A stretch of 64,000 nt of DNA. Origin: Neolewinella litorea. GTDB lineage: Bacteria; Bacteroidota; Bacteroidia; Chitinophagales; Saprospiraceae. Made by a program: the position numbers and the translations under genes. The stretch spans positions 62,001-126,000 of the forward strand of contig NZ_SRSF01000002.1 in the NCBI RefSeq assembly GCF_004803465.1, written 5' to 3'. A model generated the notes under the pieces. That model saw only the letters and a program-made list of their open reading frames with translations. It ran no database searches and was not told the DNA's origin. The first letter of the stretch is position 1; each line of letters starts with the position of its first letter. Positions 25,312-34,800 of this stretch are shown here, piece by piece.

Positions 25312-26178
25312 CTACCCGAGGTAACTGCGCAGCAGGTTTTTGTTGCGGCTGCGGCGCAGCCGGCGGATGGCGCGTTCCTTGATCTGCCGGACGCGTTCCC
25401 GCGTGAGGTCGAAGCGGTCGCCAATCTCTTCCAGGTTGAGTTGCTCCTCGCCGTCAAGTCCGAAGTAAGCGGCCAGTACGGCCCGCTCGCGGGGGGCCAG
25501 CAGGTTCAGGTTGGCGATGATCTCCTTGCTGAGGGATTCGCCCATCACCTTGAGGTCCGGGTTGGAATCTTCGTCATTGGGCAGGGTATCCAGCATGGTG
25601 ATGTCGCTGTCGTCGCCGGCCACCGGGGCGTCGAACGAGAGGTGTCGCATGCGCCCGCGTAGGGCGCGGTCCACGTCGGCCACGGAGATCTTCAGTACCT
25701 CTGCCAGTTCCTCCGGCTCGGGTTCGCGCTCGAACTCCTGCTGAAAGCTGGCGATGGCCTCCGTGATCTTGGTATAGCCGGCGGCTTTGTTGTTGGGCAT
25801 CCTGACCAGTCGGCTGTACTCCACGATGGCCTGCATGATGCTTTGGCGGATCCACCATACGGCGTAGGAAATGAACTTAAAGCCCCGTGTCTCATCGAAT
25901 CGTTTGGCGGCCTTGATCAGGCCCACGTTGCCCTCGTTAATGAGGTCGGACAGGCTGAGGCCCTGATTCTGATATTGCTTGGCCACCGATACCACGAAAC
26001 GCAAATTAGCCTTGGTGAGGCGCTCCAACGCGGCCTGGTCTCCTTCCCGAATGCGGGCGGCCAGATGGGCTTCGTCCTCCGGGGTCAACAGATCGATCTT
26101 GCCGATGTCGGTCAGGTACTTTTCCAGGGCGATACTTTCGCGGCTGGTAATTTTATTACTGATCTTTAATTGACGCAT
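25312..26178 (-). CDS. rpoD: Primary RNA polymerase sigma factor (sigma-70, Bacteroidota short form)
   Basis: 288 residues, the length typical of Bacteroidota primary sigma factors, which lack the long region 1.1 and the non-conserved insert. Region 1.2 starts LEKYLTDIGKIDLLTPEDE; regions 2.1-2.4 include NLRFVVSVAKQYQNQGLSLS, FDETRGFKFISYAVWWIRQS and MPNNKAAGY; region 3 spans the EREPEPEELAEVLKIS block; region 4.2 is LEEIGDRFDLTRERVRQIKE. It directs housekeeping transcription from promoters of the TTTG/TAnnTTTG type seen before the tRNA and dnaE. Confidence 0.95.
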   Translation of the reverse strand: MRQLKISNKITSRESIALEKYLTDIGKIDLLTPEDEAHLAARIREGDQAALERLTKANLRFVVSVAKQYQNQGLSLSDLINEGNVGLIKAAKRFDETRGFKFISYAVWWIRQSIMQAIVEYSRLVRMPNNKAAGYTKITEAIASFQQEFEREPEPEELAEVLKISVADVDRALRGRMRHLSFDAPVAGDDSDITMLDTLPNDEDSNPDLKVMGESLSKEIIANLNLLAPRERAVLAAYFGLDGEEQLNLEEIGDRFDLTRERVRQIKERAIRRLRRSRNKNLLRSYLG

Positions 26179-26391
26179 TCGGGATTACCTTTTCAAATCA
26201 TGGGCGTTTCGTGCTCGAAATCCAGTCCTAATATAGAAAACTTTACCTGAGCCTTTCCCATTTATACTCTTCAACCCACCGAAAGTTACTTTCGATTCCC
26301 ATTTCTTCGACGAACCACCAAAAACGGCGGTCCTGCTTACCTTAAGCGTCTGCCAATCGGAATTTTCCGGCGTCGATAACCCCTCCCCCCG

Positions 26392-26814
26392 ATGGCCAGC
26401 AAACTGTACAGTATCTTTTCCCTGAAATGCCCCACCTGTCATCGGGGTGATCTCTTTCCCACCCCCAGTTTCTCGTTTCGCCAACCCTTCGCCCAGTATA
26501 CCCACTGCCCGGCCTGCGGCCAGCGATACTTTCCCGAGCCCGGCTTTTATTACGGGGCCATGTTCATATCCTACATCGGATCGGGCTTTTTCTGCCTGGG
26601 TGTCGTCATGCTGCTCCACTGGGTATTCGGCTGGTCGATGATCGCCTCTTTCGCGGCCCTGGTGGCGATTGTCGCGGTGCTATTCGTCTGGTGGTTCCGG
26701 GTGGCGCGGTCGGCCTACCTCAACCTGGTTTACGGCTTTAAACCCGACGTAGCCGCCGCCGTAGACTCGGGCCAACTCAACGTGACCCCTCCCACCACCG
26801 TTAAATCCACCTGA
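26392..26814 (+). CDS. DUF983 membrane protein
   Basis: 140 residues. N-terminal zinc-ribbon-like cysteine pairs (LKCPTCHRGDLF and HCPACGQRYF) are followed by two membrane helices (AMFISYIGSGFFCLGVVMLL and SFAALVAIVAVLFVWWF). This is the standard DUF983 layout, function unknown. The next gene begins two bases after the stop, so the pair is cotranscribed. Confidence 0.88.
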   Translation: MASKLYSIFSLKCPTCHRGDLFPTPSFSFRQPFAQYTHCPACGQRYFPEPGFYYGAMFISYIGSGFFCLGVVMLLHWVFGWSMIASFAALVAIVAVLFVWWFRVARSAYLNLVYGFKPDVAAAVDSGQLNVTPPTTVKST

Positions 26815-26816
26815 CC

Positions 26817-27215
26817 ATGGCCAGAAAGAACTACGCGCCCAAGAAGGAATCCGCCACCGACAACCCCTTTGCCGCCTTGTCCGCCCTCGGCAACCTGCCG
26901 GCAGGACCCTCGGACGCTTCGGCCGGGAACGAACCGGAGGATCAGGCGGGCGCGGACGCGGGTGCCACGTACCAGGACCCCCTGCGCGTGCTCATCGATC
27001 GCAAGCAGCGGCGGGGCAAGACGGCCACCATCATTACCGGTTATGCGGGCTCGGATGCCGGGCTGCAGGAGCTGAGCAAACGGCTCAAATCGACCTGCGG
27101 CGTAGGCGGCTCGGCCAAGAACGGTGAGATCATCATTCAGGGCGACCAGCGCGACCGGGTGGTGGAGTACCTGCTGGCCAACGGCTACCCGAATACCAAA
27201 AAATCCGGGGGCTGA
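26817..27215 (+). CDS. SUI1/eIF1-like translation factor (YciH family)
   Basis: 132 residues. A low-complexity N-terminus (about 55 residues, Ala/Gly/Asp-rich) precedes a SUI1 domain: LRVLIDRKQRRGKTATIITG, LKSTCGVGGSAKNGEIIIQG and RDRVVEYLLANGYPNTKKSG. Bacterial members resemble eukaryotic eIF1 and may affect start-codon choice on the small ribosomal subunit. Downstream gene of the DUF983 operon; converges on glnS with a 2-base gap. Confidence 0.9.
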   Translation: MARKNYAPKKESATDNPFAALSALGNLPAGPSDASAGNEPEDQAGADAGATYQDPLRVLIDRKQRRGKTATIITGYAGSDAGLQELSKRLKSTCGVGGSAKNGEIIIQGDQRDRVVEYLLANGYPNTKKSGG

Positions 27216-27217
27216 CC

Positions 27218-28882
27218 CTACCCTTTCCAGCTCGACTTCAGGCCGACGGTGAGGTTCACCACCGGCTTGCCCTCCCGACTGTCGGGATCAACCGTGAAGT
27301 AGCCCTTGCGAAGAAATTGAAAGCTTTCCCCCACCTTGCCTTCAGCCAGGGCTGGCTCCCCTTTGGCCGTGATGACCTGCAGGCTGTTCGGATTGAGGAA
27401 GTCCATGAAATCCCGGTCTTCGTGATCCATGGGCGTGGGGTCGGTGAACAGGGGTTCGTACATCCTCACTTCAATATCCACGGCGGTAGGTGCATTGACC
27501 CAGTGTAGCGTTCCCTTGGCTTTGACGCCACTGGTGTCTTCCCCCGAGCGAGAATCCGGATAGTATGTGCAGTTGATCTGGGTGACGTTGCCGTCGGCGT
27601 CCTCCTCGTGGCCTTCGCAGTGGATGATATAGGCGCTCTTCAGGCGTACGTCCTTCTCGGGGGCGAGCCGGAAATATTTGCGGTTCTGGGGCTCCTTGCG
27701 GTAATCCTCGCGCTCCACGTAAATCTCCCGGCTGAAGGGCAGTTCGCGGGTACCCCTTTCTTCATTCTCCGGGTTGTTTTCCGTTTCCAGCATTTCGGTT
27801 TGCCCCTCGGGATAGTTGGTGATGACCAGCCTGACCGGATCGAGGACCGCCATGTAGCGGTCGGCGTCGCGGTTCAGCACTTCCCTGACCTTGTACTCCA
27901 GCAGGTCGAGCGTTTGCTGGCTATCGCGACGCGTAACCCCCGTATCCATGCAGAAGTTGCGGATGGCCTCTGCCGGGTATCCCTTGCGCCGCAGTCCAGC
28001 CAACGTACTCATGCGGGCGTCGTCCCATCCAGTGACGATGCCTTCGTCCACGAGCAGTTTCAACCGTCGCTTCGAGGTAATGAAATAATCCACGTTCATG
28101 CGGGCAAATTCGATCTGCCGGCTGGGGAAGATCTCCAGGGCCTCGATGAGCCAGTTGTACAGGTCACGGTGGTGGCGAAATTCCAGGCTGCACAACGAAT
28201 GCGTAATCTCCTCCAGGGAGTCGCTCTGGCCGTGCGCGAAGTCGTAGAGGGGGTAGATGCACCAGTTTTCGCCCGTGCGGTGGTGGGCTTCGTGTTTGAT
28301 CCGGTACAGGACCGGGTCGCGCAGGAGGAGGTTGGGGTGCGCCATATCGATCTTGGCCCGCAGTACCTTGCTGCCATCCGGGAACTCTCCGGCGCGCATC
28401 CGCTCGAATAGGTCGCGGTTCTCCGCCGGGCTGCGGTCGCGGTGGGGACTGTTGGTGCCGGGCACGCCGATGTCTCCTTTTTGAGACTCGATTTCCGCGG
28501 CGGACGATTCATCCACGTAGGCGAGGCCCTTATCGATAAGTCGCAGGGCAAACTGGTACAGATGGTCGAAGTAATCGGAGGCGTACCGCGTATCACCCTC
28601 CCATTCGTAGCCGAGCCAGCGGATGTCGCTCTGGATATTGTCAACGTACAGCGTTTCCTCCGTACTGGGGTTGGTATCGTCCATGCGGAGGTTGGTCTTG
28701 CCGCCGAATTTCTTGGCCGTCTCGAAGTTGATGACGATGGCCTTAGCGTGCCCGATATGGAGGTAGCCGTTTGGTTCCGGCGGGAAGCGGGTGTGGATAC
28801 GTCCGCCGTGCTTACCGTTGGCGAGGTCTTCCAGGATGATCTCCTCGATAAAATTGTCGGCTTTCTTTTCCGCGGTTGACAT
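27218..28882 (-). CDS. glnS: Glutaminyl-tRNA synthetase
   Basis: 554 residues, class I aminoacyl-tRNA synthetase that charges tRNA-Gln directly. HIGH motif in PPEPNGYLHIGHAKAI, second signature in FITSKRRLKLLV (KMSKS equivalent), GlnRS-specific acceptor and anticodon-binding beta-barrels in the C-terminal 220 residues (ECEGHEEDADGNVTQ-like region, YFTVDPDSREGKPVVNLTVG). Length matches bacterial GlnRS (about 550). Its presence implies direct glutaminylation rather than sole reliance on GatCAB. Confidence 0.96.
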   Translation of the reverse strand: MSTAEKKADNFIEEIILEDLANGKHGGRIHTRFPPEPNGYLHIGHAKAIVINFETAKKFGGKTNLRMDDTNPSTEETLYVDNIQSDIRWLGYEWEGDTRYASDYFDHLYQFALRLIDKGLAYVDESSAAEIESQKGDIGVPGTNSPHRDRSPAENRDLFERMRAGEFPDGSKVLRAKIDMAHPNLLLRDPVLYRIKHEAHHRTGENWCIYPLYDFAHGQSDSLEEITHSLCSLEFRHHRDLYNWLIEALEIFPSRQIEFARMNVDYFITSKRRLKLLVDEGIVTGWDDARMSTLAGLRRKGYPAEAIRNFCMDTGVTRRDSQQTLDLLEYKVREVLNRDADRYMAVLDPVRLVITNYPEGQTEMLETENNPENEERGTRELPFSREIYVEREDYRKEPQNRKYFRLAPEKDVRLKSAYIIHCEGHEEDADGNVTQINCTYYPDSRSGEDTSGVKAKGTLHWVNAPTAVDIEVRMYEPLFTDPTPMDHEDRDFMDFLNPNSLQVITAKGEPALAEGKVGESFQFLRKGYFTVDPDSREGKPVVNLTVGLKSSWKG

Positions 28883-28953
28883 TCAGATATACTTTGGGGG
28901 GTAACGTTGCTAGAATCGGCGAAGTTACGACAAGCCCCTCCCCCGCGCCACCG

Positions 28954-29445
28954 CTACTGCCAACCTTCCCGCTCCAGCCGGGTGTACTTCTGCTCTACTG
29001 CCTTGCGCAGCGACTCCTGGTAATCGGCCATGCGACGGCGTATGCCTTCGTCCTGCGCTCCGAGGATGCGGGCGGCCAGCAGGCCGGCGTTCTTGGCTCC
29101 GTCGAGGGCTACGGTCGCCACGGGGATCCCTCCGGGCATCTGCAGGATGGAGAGCACCGAGTCCCAACCGTCGATGCTGTTGCGGCTTTTGATGGGCACG
29201 CCGATTACGGGCAGGGGGGTCAGGCTGGCTACCATGCCGGGGAGATGGGCCGCTCCCCCGGCTCCGGCCACGATGACTTGCACCCCGCGCGCCGCCGCCC
29301 CCCGGGCGTATTCGAACAGACGGTCCGGCGTGCGGTGGGCGCTGACGACGGTGACTTCCACGGGAATATCAAATTCGGTGAGGATCTCCGCCGCTTCCCG
29401 CATGACCGGCAGATCGGAATCGGAGCCCATAATGATGGATACCAT
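28954..29445 (-). CDS. purE: N5-carboxyaminoimidazole ribonucleotide mutase
   Basis: 163 residues from the ATG at 29445 ([15 protein letters not shown]); an in-frame ATG at 29544 would prepend 33 unconserved residues that read across a repeat. PurE class I rearranges N5-CAIR to CAIR in purine synthesis. Signature motifs: [34 protein letters not shown] and [20 protein letters not shown]. The length is that of the stand-alone bacterial enzyme. No purK lies adjacent. Confidence 0.95.
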   Translation of the reverse strand: MVSIIMGSDSDLPVMREAAEILTEFDIPVEVTVVSAHRTPDRLFEYARGAAARGVQVIVAGAGGAAHLPGMVASLTPLPVIGVPIKSRNSIDGWDSVLSILQMPGGIPVATVALDGAKNAGLLAARILGAQDEGIRRRMADYQESLRKAVEQKYTRLEREGWQ

Positions 29446-29489
29446 ACTGTGAGGAGGTTTGCGGGCAAGGTACGCCGGCGAGGCGACTG

Positions 29490-29508
29490 TGGCAGACGTC
29501 GGACGTCT
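29490..29508. repeat. Single arm of the AGACGTC palindromic repeat
   Basis: The 19-base word TGGCAGACGTCGGACGTCT occurs here once and again as the left arm of the palindrome at 29621. It lies 45 bases upstream of purE. Confidence 0.8.
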
Positions 29509-29620
29509 GTCAAAATGGCAATGCTGATTTTGTGCGTTTATCACCCTTGCTTGCCACGTAGAGGCGATGGGCCAGACCGGTGGGCCTAGAAAGTGGTCAG
29601 TTGGAAGGGCTGTGGAGCCC

Positions 29621-29659
29621 TGGCAGACGTCGGACGTCTAAGACGTCCGACGTCTGCCA
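29621..29659. repeat. Perfect 39-bp palindrome (AGACGTC family)
   Basis: TGGCAGACGTCGGACGTCT, one A, then its exact reverse complement. This gives a 19-bp perfect stem with a one-base centre. It lies between purE and a TonB receptor gene, in a 300-base space that has no gene. The arm also appears alone at 29490. Confidence 0.88.
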
Positions 29660-29745
29660 ATACGACGCAACCACTCCCGGAATTCCCTGAGCCGTAAGCC
29701 TGCAGAGAAGGTCAAATGCATACTTTCCTGAAAAATCCCCTCAAC

Positions 29746-32178
29746 CTAGTGTACCCGGCTCGCTTCCGCGTCCAGCCCGGTATCCCGGCGGCGCGAACGC
29801 ACTTTCTGGTTGCCGAAATTATAGCTGAGACTGAGCCCGACGCGGCGGCTGTCCCGCGCCACCCGGCCCTCGGCGTACAGTCCGTTGAAGTTGCTGCTGC
29901 CCTCGATGATGGAAGTGTAGAGGATGTCGCTGAAGGTCAACTTCGCATTGACGAGGCTATGGAATAGCGACCGCTGCAGGCCGAGGTTGATAACACCGAA
30001 ACCGTTGTACTCAAAGGTTCCGCCGCCCACTCCGGGCCCGATGTACTGTCCGGTTACTTCGGCAGTGAATTTCCCGGGCAGGGTGAAGGTGTTCTGGTTG
30101 TAGAAGCGGTAATTGAACACTTCAATATTCACCGTTCCGCCCTCCTCGTAGTCGGCCTCGTTGCTCAGGTAGCCGCCCATGACGTTGAGGTAGGTACGCC
30201 ACCAGGGTAGGATCTGAATGGGTGCACTGGCCGTGAAGCTGTAGACGGTCTGCTGCGCCAGGTTGTCATAGGTCTCGAAGCCGGCGCGGGGGTCCTCGTC
30301 GTCGGGGCTCAACAACTGCGCCACCTGGTCTTCGGTCCGGCTGTAGGCGAGCTTGAAGTTGTAGCGCCGGCCCACGACGTATCCGAGTTCCACGTTGTTG
30401 ATCTTCTCGGGTTGCAAGAAGGGGTTGCCGCGGCGGTAGCTCAGTTCGTTTAGCTGCACGCGGAAGGGGTTGAGGCTGTTGTAGTCCGGACGGTTGATGC
30501 GGCGGCCATAGCGCAGGTTCAATACGTTGCCGGAAGGCAGGGTGTGCGTGATTCCCAGGTTGGGGAACAGGCTCACGTAGTTGAAGTCCACCGGAGGTTC
30601 CGGCGCGCCGCCGAAGGTGGTCAGTACGCCGCTGGCGTCGGTCACCTCCATGCGCAGCCCCATGCTGTACCGCCACCGCTCGCTGAAGGCACCGTCGTAG
30701 CTGGAATAGAGGGCGTAGACCGATTCATCGTAGGCGAATGAATTGCTGCGGTCATCCACCAACTGGCGATCGCCGTGGAGGCCGTCATAGAATAAAAAGG
30801 TGTTGCCGGTATTGACCTGGGAGAACTTTGCACCCGCGCTCGCCGCCCCCTCCCCGATTGGGAATTCGTAATCCAGACGGGCGGTATAAATGTCGATGTC
30901 GATCGGGGTATCGAATGAGTTGTTGGACACGGAAAGCAGCTGCCCCGCCGGAGAAAAGTAGCGGTTGGGCTGGTCGATCTGGTTGTCGTTGCGGAAGCGT
31001 CCGTAATCGAGATCCACGTTCAGGTTATGACCGCTGCCGATGGCGAAATTGTAGTTGAGGTTGAGGGTATTCTGGTTGTGGTCTCCTTCGTCGAAGACCT
31101 CGGCCCGCAGGATACTATCGGGCATCCCGGCTACCGGTTGTCCGACGGCGGAGGGGCCCGTGTAGATTTCCGTGCTGTTGCCTACCTCCCGCGATTCGTT
31201 CTGGTATTGGCCGTTGAAGAGTACGCCCAGGGTTTGCCGTTTGCCGAGGTAGACGTCGAGCCCCGCCCGGATGCCCGGCGTGCGCAGGGTGGGCACGCTG
31301 AGCAGGTCGTCGACCAGCAGAAAATTGTTCTGCCGACTGATAAAGTCGCTCTTGCTGAACGACTGATTGCGTGTGTAGGTGAGCGTAGAAAAGAGGTTGA
31401 AGCGATCGTTGCGGTAATTGCCCCCCAGGTTGACGGCGTACTGGGCGTAGCGCCCCTGGCTGCCGGACAGGGCCAAGCTGCCGTTGGCCCCCTCGTCTTC
31501 CGCGCGCTTGAGGCGAATGTCGATTATGCCGGCATTTCCCTGGGCTTCGTATCGGGCCCCGGGACTGGTGATGATGTCGATCCGGTCGATCTGTTCGGCG
31601 GTGAGGGTGCGCAGGTAATTGCTCAGGTCGGTGCCCTGCAGGGGCATGCGGCGACCGTCGATGTATATGAGGACGCCCGACCGGCTCAGGACGCTGATGT
31701 TGTCGTTATTGTCGATGGCCACCCCGGGCGCCTTGCGCAGCAGTTCTAGTCCGTCGTTAGCGGCGGCATTAATTGTTCCCTGGACGTTGAATACGGTACG
31801 GTCGGGTTTTACTTCCACAAGGGCGCGGGTGGTTCGGACAGTGGCCTGGGCCAGGTCCACCCCGCCGGGGGCCAGGGTAAGCACGCCCAGATCCTGGTCG
31901 GCGGCTACCGAAAGGTTATCCACCTTCAGGTCAGGGGCCCCGAGGTAGCTGATGACCAGGAAGTAGGTATCCTGGACAAGATTGCGGATACGAAAGAAGC
32001 CGTCATCGGCCGTGGTTTCCACCTTTACCAGGGTAGAATCGTCACTGGCATAGAGAGCCACGTTAGCATAAGTCACCGCGTTGCCATCCCCGTCCAGTAC
32101 CCGGGCCGTCACCTGGTGTTGGGCGAAAAGGCAGGTACTAATCATTGTCATGAGAGCCAGACAAAAGTTGCGTTTCAT
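29746..32178 (-). CDS. TonB-dependent receptor, outer-membrane beta-barrel family
   Basis: 810 residues from the ATG at 32178 (MKRNFCLALMTMISTCLFAQ, signal peptide); the frame is open further upstream but lacks an export signal. A carboxypeptidase-regulatory-like domain (about 22-105) is followed by a plug (VEVKPDRTVFNVQGTINAAA, VLSRSGVLIYIDGRRMPLQG, IITSPGARYEAQGNAGIIDI) and a large C-terminal barrel of the OMP_b-brl_3 kind. Such receptors lack a clear SusD partner and import siderophore- or peptide-type ligands; substrate unknown. It is divergent from the MmcQ-like gene. Confidence 0.9.
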   Translation of the reverse strand: MKRNFCLALMTMISTCLFAQHQVTARVLDGDGNAVTYANVALYASDDSTLVKVETTADDGFFRIRNLVQDTYFLVISYLGAPDLKVDNLSVAADQDLGVLTLAPGGVDLAQATVRTTRALVEVKPDRTVFNVQGTINAAANDGLELLRKAPGVAIDNNDNISVLSRSGVLIYIDGRRMPLQGTDLSNYLRTLTAEQIDRIDIITSPGARYEAQGNAGIIDIRLKRAEDEGANGSLALSGSQGRYAQYAVNLGGNYRNDRFNLFSTLTYTRNQSFSKSDFISRQNNFLLVDDLLSVPTLRTPGIRAGLDVYLGKRQTLGVLFNGQYQNESREVGNSTEIYTGPSAVGQPVAGMPDSILRAEVFDEGDHNQNTLNLNYNFAIGSGHNLNVDLDYGRFRNDNQIDQPNRYFSPAGQLLSVSNNSFDTPIDIDIYTARLDYEFPIGEGAASAGAKFSQVNTGNTFLFYDGLHGDRQLVDDRSNSFAYDESVYALYSSYDGAFSERWRYSMGLRMEVTDASGVLTTFGGAPEPPVDFNYVSLFPNLGITHTLPSGNVLNLRYGRRINRPDYNSLNPFRVQLNELSYRRGNPFLQPEKINNVELGYVVGRRYNFKLAYSRTEDQVAQLLSPDDEDPRAGFETYDNLAQQTVYSFTASAPIQILPWWRTYLNVMGGYLSNEADYEEGGTVNIEVFNYRFYNQNTFTLPGKFTAEVTGQYIGPGVGGGTFEYNGFGVINLGLQRSLFHSLVNAKLTFSDILYTSIIEGSSNFNGLYAEGRVARDSRRVGLSLSYNFGNQKVRSRRRDTGLDAEASRVH

Positions 32179-32316
32179 ATAGGTCGGGGCGAGAACTGAT
32201 AAAAGCGTAAAGGTAATATGGCAAAAGGCTTGCCACGATACAGCAACCATACGCCACGGATGGTAGAGCCCACTATTGTATGGTCTAACAAACAGCTTCC
32301 GCACTATATTTAGGCT

Positions 32317-32673
32317 ATGAATCTGGAGTCGTTTCGCACCTATTGCCTCGCCAAACCCGCTACCACCGAAAGCCTCCCTTTTGGTCCCGATACCCTGGTC
32401 CTGAAAGTGGCGGGAAAGATGTTCGCGCTCACCGGACTGGACGAGGCGGACCTCCGGATCAACCTGAAATGCGAACCCCAGCGGGCGATTGAGTTGCGCG
32501 AACGCCACCCGGAGATCCTTCCCGGCTGGCACATGAATAAACGCCACTGGAATACCGTCTGCGTGGGGGAGGGACAGCTTACCGATGCCTTTGTCGCCTC
32601 CCTTATCGATCACAGCTACGATCTGGTGGTAGCCGGGTTGCCGAAAAAAGTGCGCGCCGAGTGGGAGTTATAA
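32317..32673 (+). CDS. MmcQ/YjbR family protein
   Basis: 118 residues. Family signature: LESFRTYCLAKPATTESLPF, LVLKVAGKMFALTGL, HMNKRHWNTVCVGEG and SYDLVVAGLPKKVRAEWEL. The fold is a CyaY-like alpha/beta sandwich and some members bind DNA; role not established. Monocistronic, converging on an RluA-family gene. Confidence 0.92.
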   Translation: MNLESFRTYCLAKPATTESLPFGPDTLVLKVAGKMFALTGLDEADLRINLKCEPQRAIELRERHPEILPGWHMNKRHWNTVCVGEGQLTDAFVASLIDHSYDLVVAGLPKKVRAEWEL

Positions 32674-32804
32674 CATATATAAATATTTGAAATAAATCCT
32701 CCTTTAGTCGGCTTGCCGCCAATAGTTTTTCTCTGGTCTACCCGAATGGATGCGCCGATCGGGGCGTGACCCAATATCAATCTATGGCAAATCGAGTTCT
32801 GGCG

Positions 32805-33524
32805 CTACCCCAATTTCCGGAGTTGGTTGAGCATGGCTCGCATGTCCTTAGGCAGGTCTACCTCAAAGTGCATCCACTCCCGCGTGTCGGGGTGGGTGAA
32901 GCCAAGGCGTGAGGCGTGCAAGGGTACCCGGTCAAGTAAGGGGCGTTCCACCTCGTGCTTACCCATGTTGTACCGGCGGCCCTTGATCTCGGACAACAGG
33001 AATTCGGTGCGCTTGCCGTAGAAGGGATCCACGATCAGGGGGTGACCGAGATAGGCCAGGTGTACCCGGATCTGGTGGGTGCGCCCCGTGAAGATCTGAA
33101 CGCCGAGCAGGCTGAACTTGCCGAGTGCTTCCATCACTTTGTAGTCGGTACGGGCGAACTTGCCATTGCGGTTGGTGACCATCATCCGGCCCACCTTGGA
33201 AGGGTGCGGGGCGATGGGCTCGTCGATCTCCCCCTCTTCCTGCTCGGGTACGCCGTCTACCAGGGCCAGGTAGACTTTCTCCACTTCCCGGGCTTCAAAC
33301 TGCATGCTCAGACCGCGGTGGGCTTCCGCGTTGCGCGCAAACACCAGCGCACCCGTGGTGGGCCGATCGAGCCGGTGCACGGGAATGACCGCGCCGTAGC
33401 GATCGGCGAGCAACTGTTTCAGGTTGGGAAGGTCGGGGTCGTGGCGGTCGGGGACGGTAAGGACGTCGGCGGGTTTGTTGACCACCAGCAGGTGTTCGTC
33501 TTCGTGGAGGATATCGAGCTTCAT
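32805..33524 (-). CDS. RluA-family pseudouridine synthase
   Basis: 239 residues. Isomerises uridine to pseudouridine in rRNA or tRNA. The catalytic aspartate is in PVHRLDRPTTGALVFARN; other family marks are EDEHLLVVNKPADVLTVP, KVYLALVDGVP and TGRTHQIRVHLAYLGHPLI. No S4 domain is present at the N-terminus, which, with the length, resembles the RluA/TruC-like branch. Target site cannot be assigned. A second member lies at 57203. Confidence 0.92.
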   Translation of the reverse strand: MKLDILHEDEHLLVVNKPADVLTVPDRHDPDLPNLKQLLADRYGAVIPVHRLDRPTTGALVFARNAEAHRGLSMQFEAREVEKVYLALVDGVPEQEEGEIDEPIAPHPSKVGRMMVTNRNGKFARTDYKVMEALGKFSLLGVQIFTGRTHQIRVHLAYLGHPLIVDPFYGKRTEFLLSEIKGRRYNMGKHEVERPLLDRVPLHASRLGFTHPDTREWMHFEVDLPKDMRAMLNQLRKLG

Positions 33525-33589
33525 AACCGCAAAGAAAACGCATTCGTGGGGTGCTGGGGGCGTTGGTCAGCTGTTTAGTGGTCGGACCA

Positions 33590-34711
33590 CTAGCCCGCGG
33601 ACGAACCCAGCGCCCGCCGAAGCACCCGCACCCAATTCCCGCTGAGTACCTTCTCCCGATCCGCCGAAGTGTACCCCCGGCGCGCCAGCAAGTCCTCCAA
33701 CCGCTGCAGGTCAGCGATGGTGTCGAGGTCCGCGGGCGACTGCTCCCGGCCGAAAAGTCCGTCCAGGTCACTCCCAATACCGATGTGGTCGCAATTCCCT
33801 GCCAACTGACAGATGTGATCGAAGTGGTCGATCACTCGCTCCAGCCGGATATTCAGATCGCGCGGATCGTCCCGGCCGCGCATGTATCCCGGATGCAGCA
33901 TCCAGGCGTCCAGGGCGCCGCCCAGCACCCCGTCGCGTTCGACAACCCGGCGGATCTGCTCGTCGCTGAACTGCCGCTCGCCAGGCACCAAGGCCCGACA
34001 GTTCTGGTGGCTGGCAACTACGGGGCCTCCGTAAAGCTCCAGGGCTTCTAGGAAGCCGCGGTCGGTCAGGTGGGTAAGGTCCAGGATCATGCCGAGCGTG
34101 TCCATCTCCCGGAGCAGTTCCCGACCCGCCGGGGTAAGGCCGCCGCCGTCGGAACCCGTACCCGGTGCGTAGCGCCCGGGGCCGAAGTGGGCCGGCCCGA
34201 TGGACCGCAGGCCTTGCGCGTAAAAGCGGTGCAGGTGATCCAGATCGACGATGGAGTCGGCGCCTTCCAGCGCCAGCACGTAGCCGATTGGCTTATCATC
34301 ATTATCGTTGCCGTCGTTCCAGCGCTCCAGGTGGGCGGCGGAGGAGGGCCAGTCCGTCAGGCACACCATCTCCCCCTGCTCCTCCATTTCCCGGTACCAG
34401 GCCAGCTGGCGCTGGGCATCGGCCCAGGCCTGAGCGGGCGAGTGCCAGCCGGGCAGACGCACGTTAACGGGCACGGTGCCTGGCGGCTGTACCCGGGCGA
34501 TCATTGTGGCAAAGACCAGTCCTACCCCACCCCGTCGCAGTTCCGGCAGTGCTACCGTACCCCTGCCCCGATCGGGATGATCGGTCAACTTAAGCGAGCG
34601 CTCGCGCTGCCGGATCTCATGGACCGGCCGGGTGAGGTCGCGGTTGTAGGCCATGGCGTTGGTGGCCAGGTCCAGGTGCGCGTCGACGATCAAGGGTTGG
34701 GTAGCTTGCAT
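33590..34711 (-). CDS. Membrane dipeptidase family (peptidase M19)
   Basis: 373 residues, cytoplasmic by sequence (no signal peptide). The amidohydrolase-fold M19 marks are IVDAHLDLA (HxD metal ligands), VLALEGADSI (bridging Glu), LDLTHLTDRGFL, VASHQNCRALVPGERQFSDE (metal His) and HIGIGSDLDGLFG (catalytic Asp region). Renal-dipeptidase relatives hydrolyse dipeptides, often with a D-residue at the C-terminal position. It lies 89 bases after the D-threonine aldolase-like gene on the same strand, which supports a joint role in D-amino-acid use. Confidence 0.9.
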   Translation of the reverse strand: MQATQPLIVDAHLDLATNAMAYNRDLTRPVHEIRQRERSLKLTDHPDRGRGTVALPELRRGGVGLVFATMIARVQPPGTVPVNVRLPGWHSPAQAWADAQRQLAWYREMEEQGEMVCLTDWPSSAAHLERWNDGNDNDDKPIGYVLALEGADSIVDLDHLHRFYAQGLRSIGPAHFGPGRYAPGTGSDGGGLTPAGRELLREMDTLGMILDLTHLTDRGFLEALELYGGPVVASHQNCRALVPGERQFSDEQIRRVVERDGVLGGALDAWMLHPGYMRGRDDPRDLNIRLERVIDHFDHICQLAGNCDHIGIGSDLDGLFGREQSPADLDTIADLQRLEDLLARRGYTSADREKVLSGNWVRVLRRALGSSAG

Positions 34712-34800
34712 TGGCGGTAGGCTGATGTTTGTTTGGTTCGCTCAGCGACGTGCCTCACCGAACCTTTATCCGGTTCAGCGCAAGTTGCCAGACACGGGCC

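Noticed and set aside
26185-26619. Minus-strand ORF of 144 codons before rpoD
   Set aside because: It overlaps the DUF983 gene, which has conserved cysteine pairs and membrane helices, and no homology or signal supports the minus strand.
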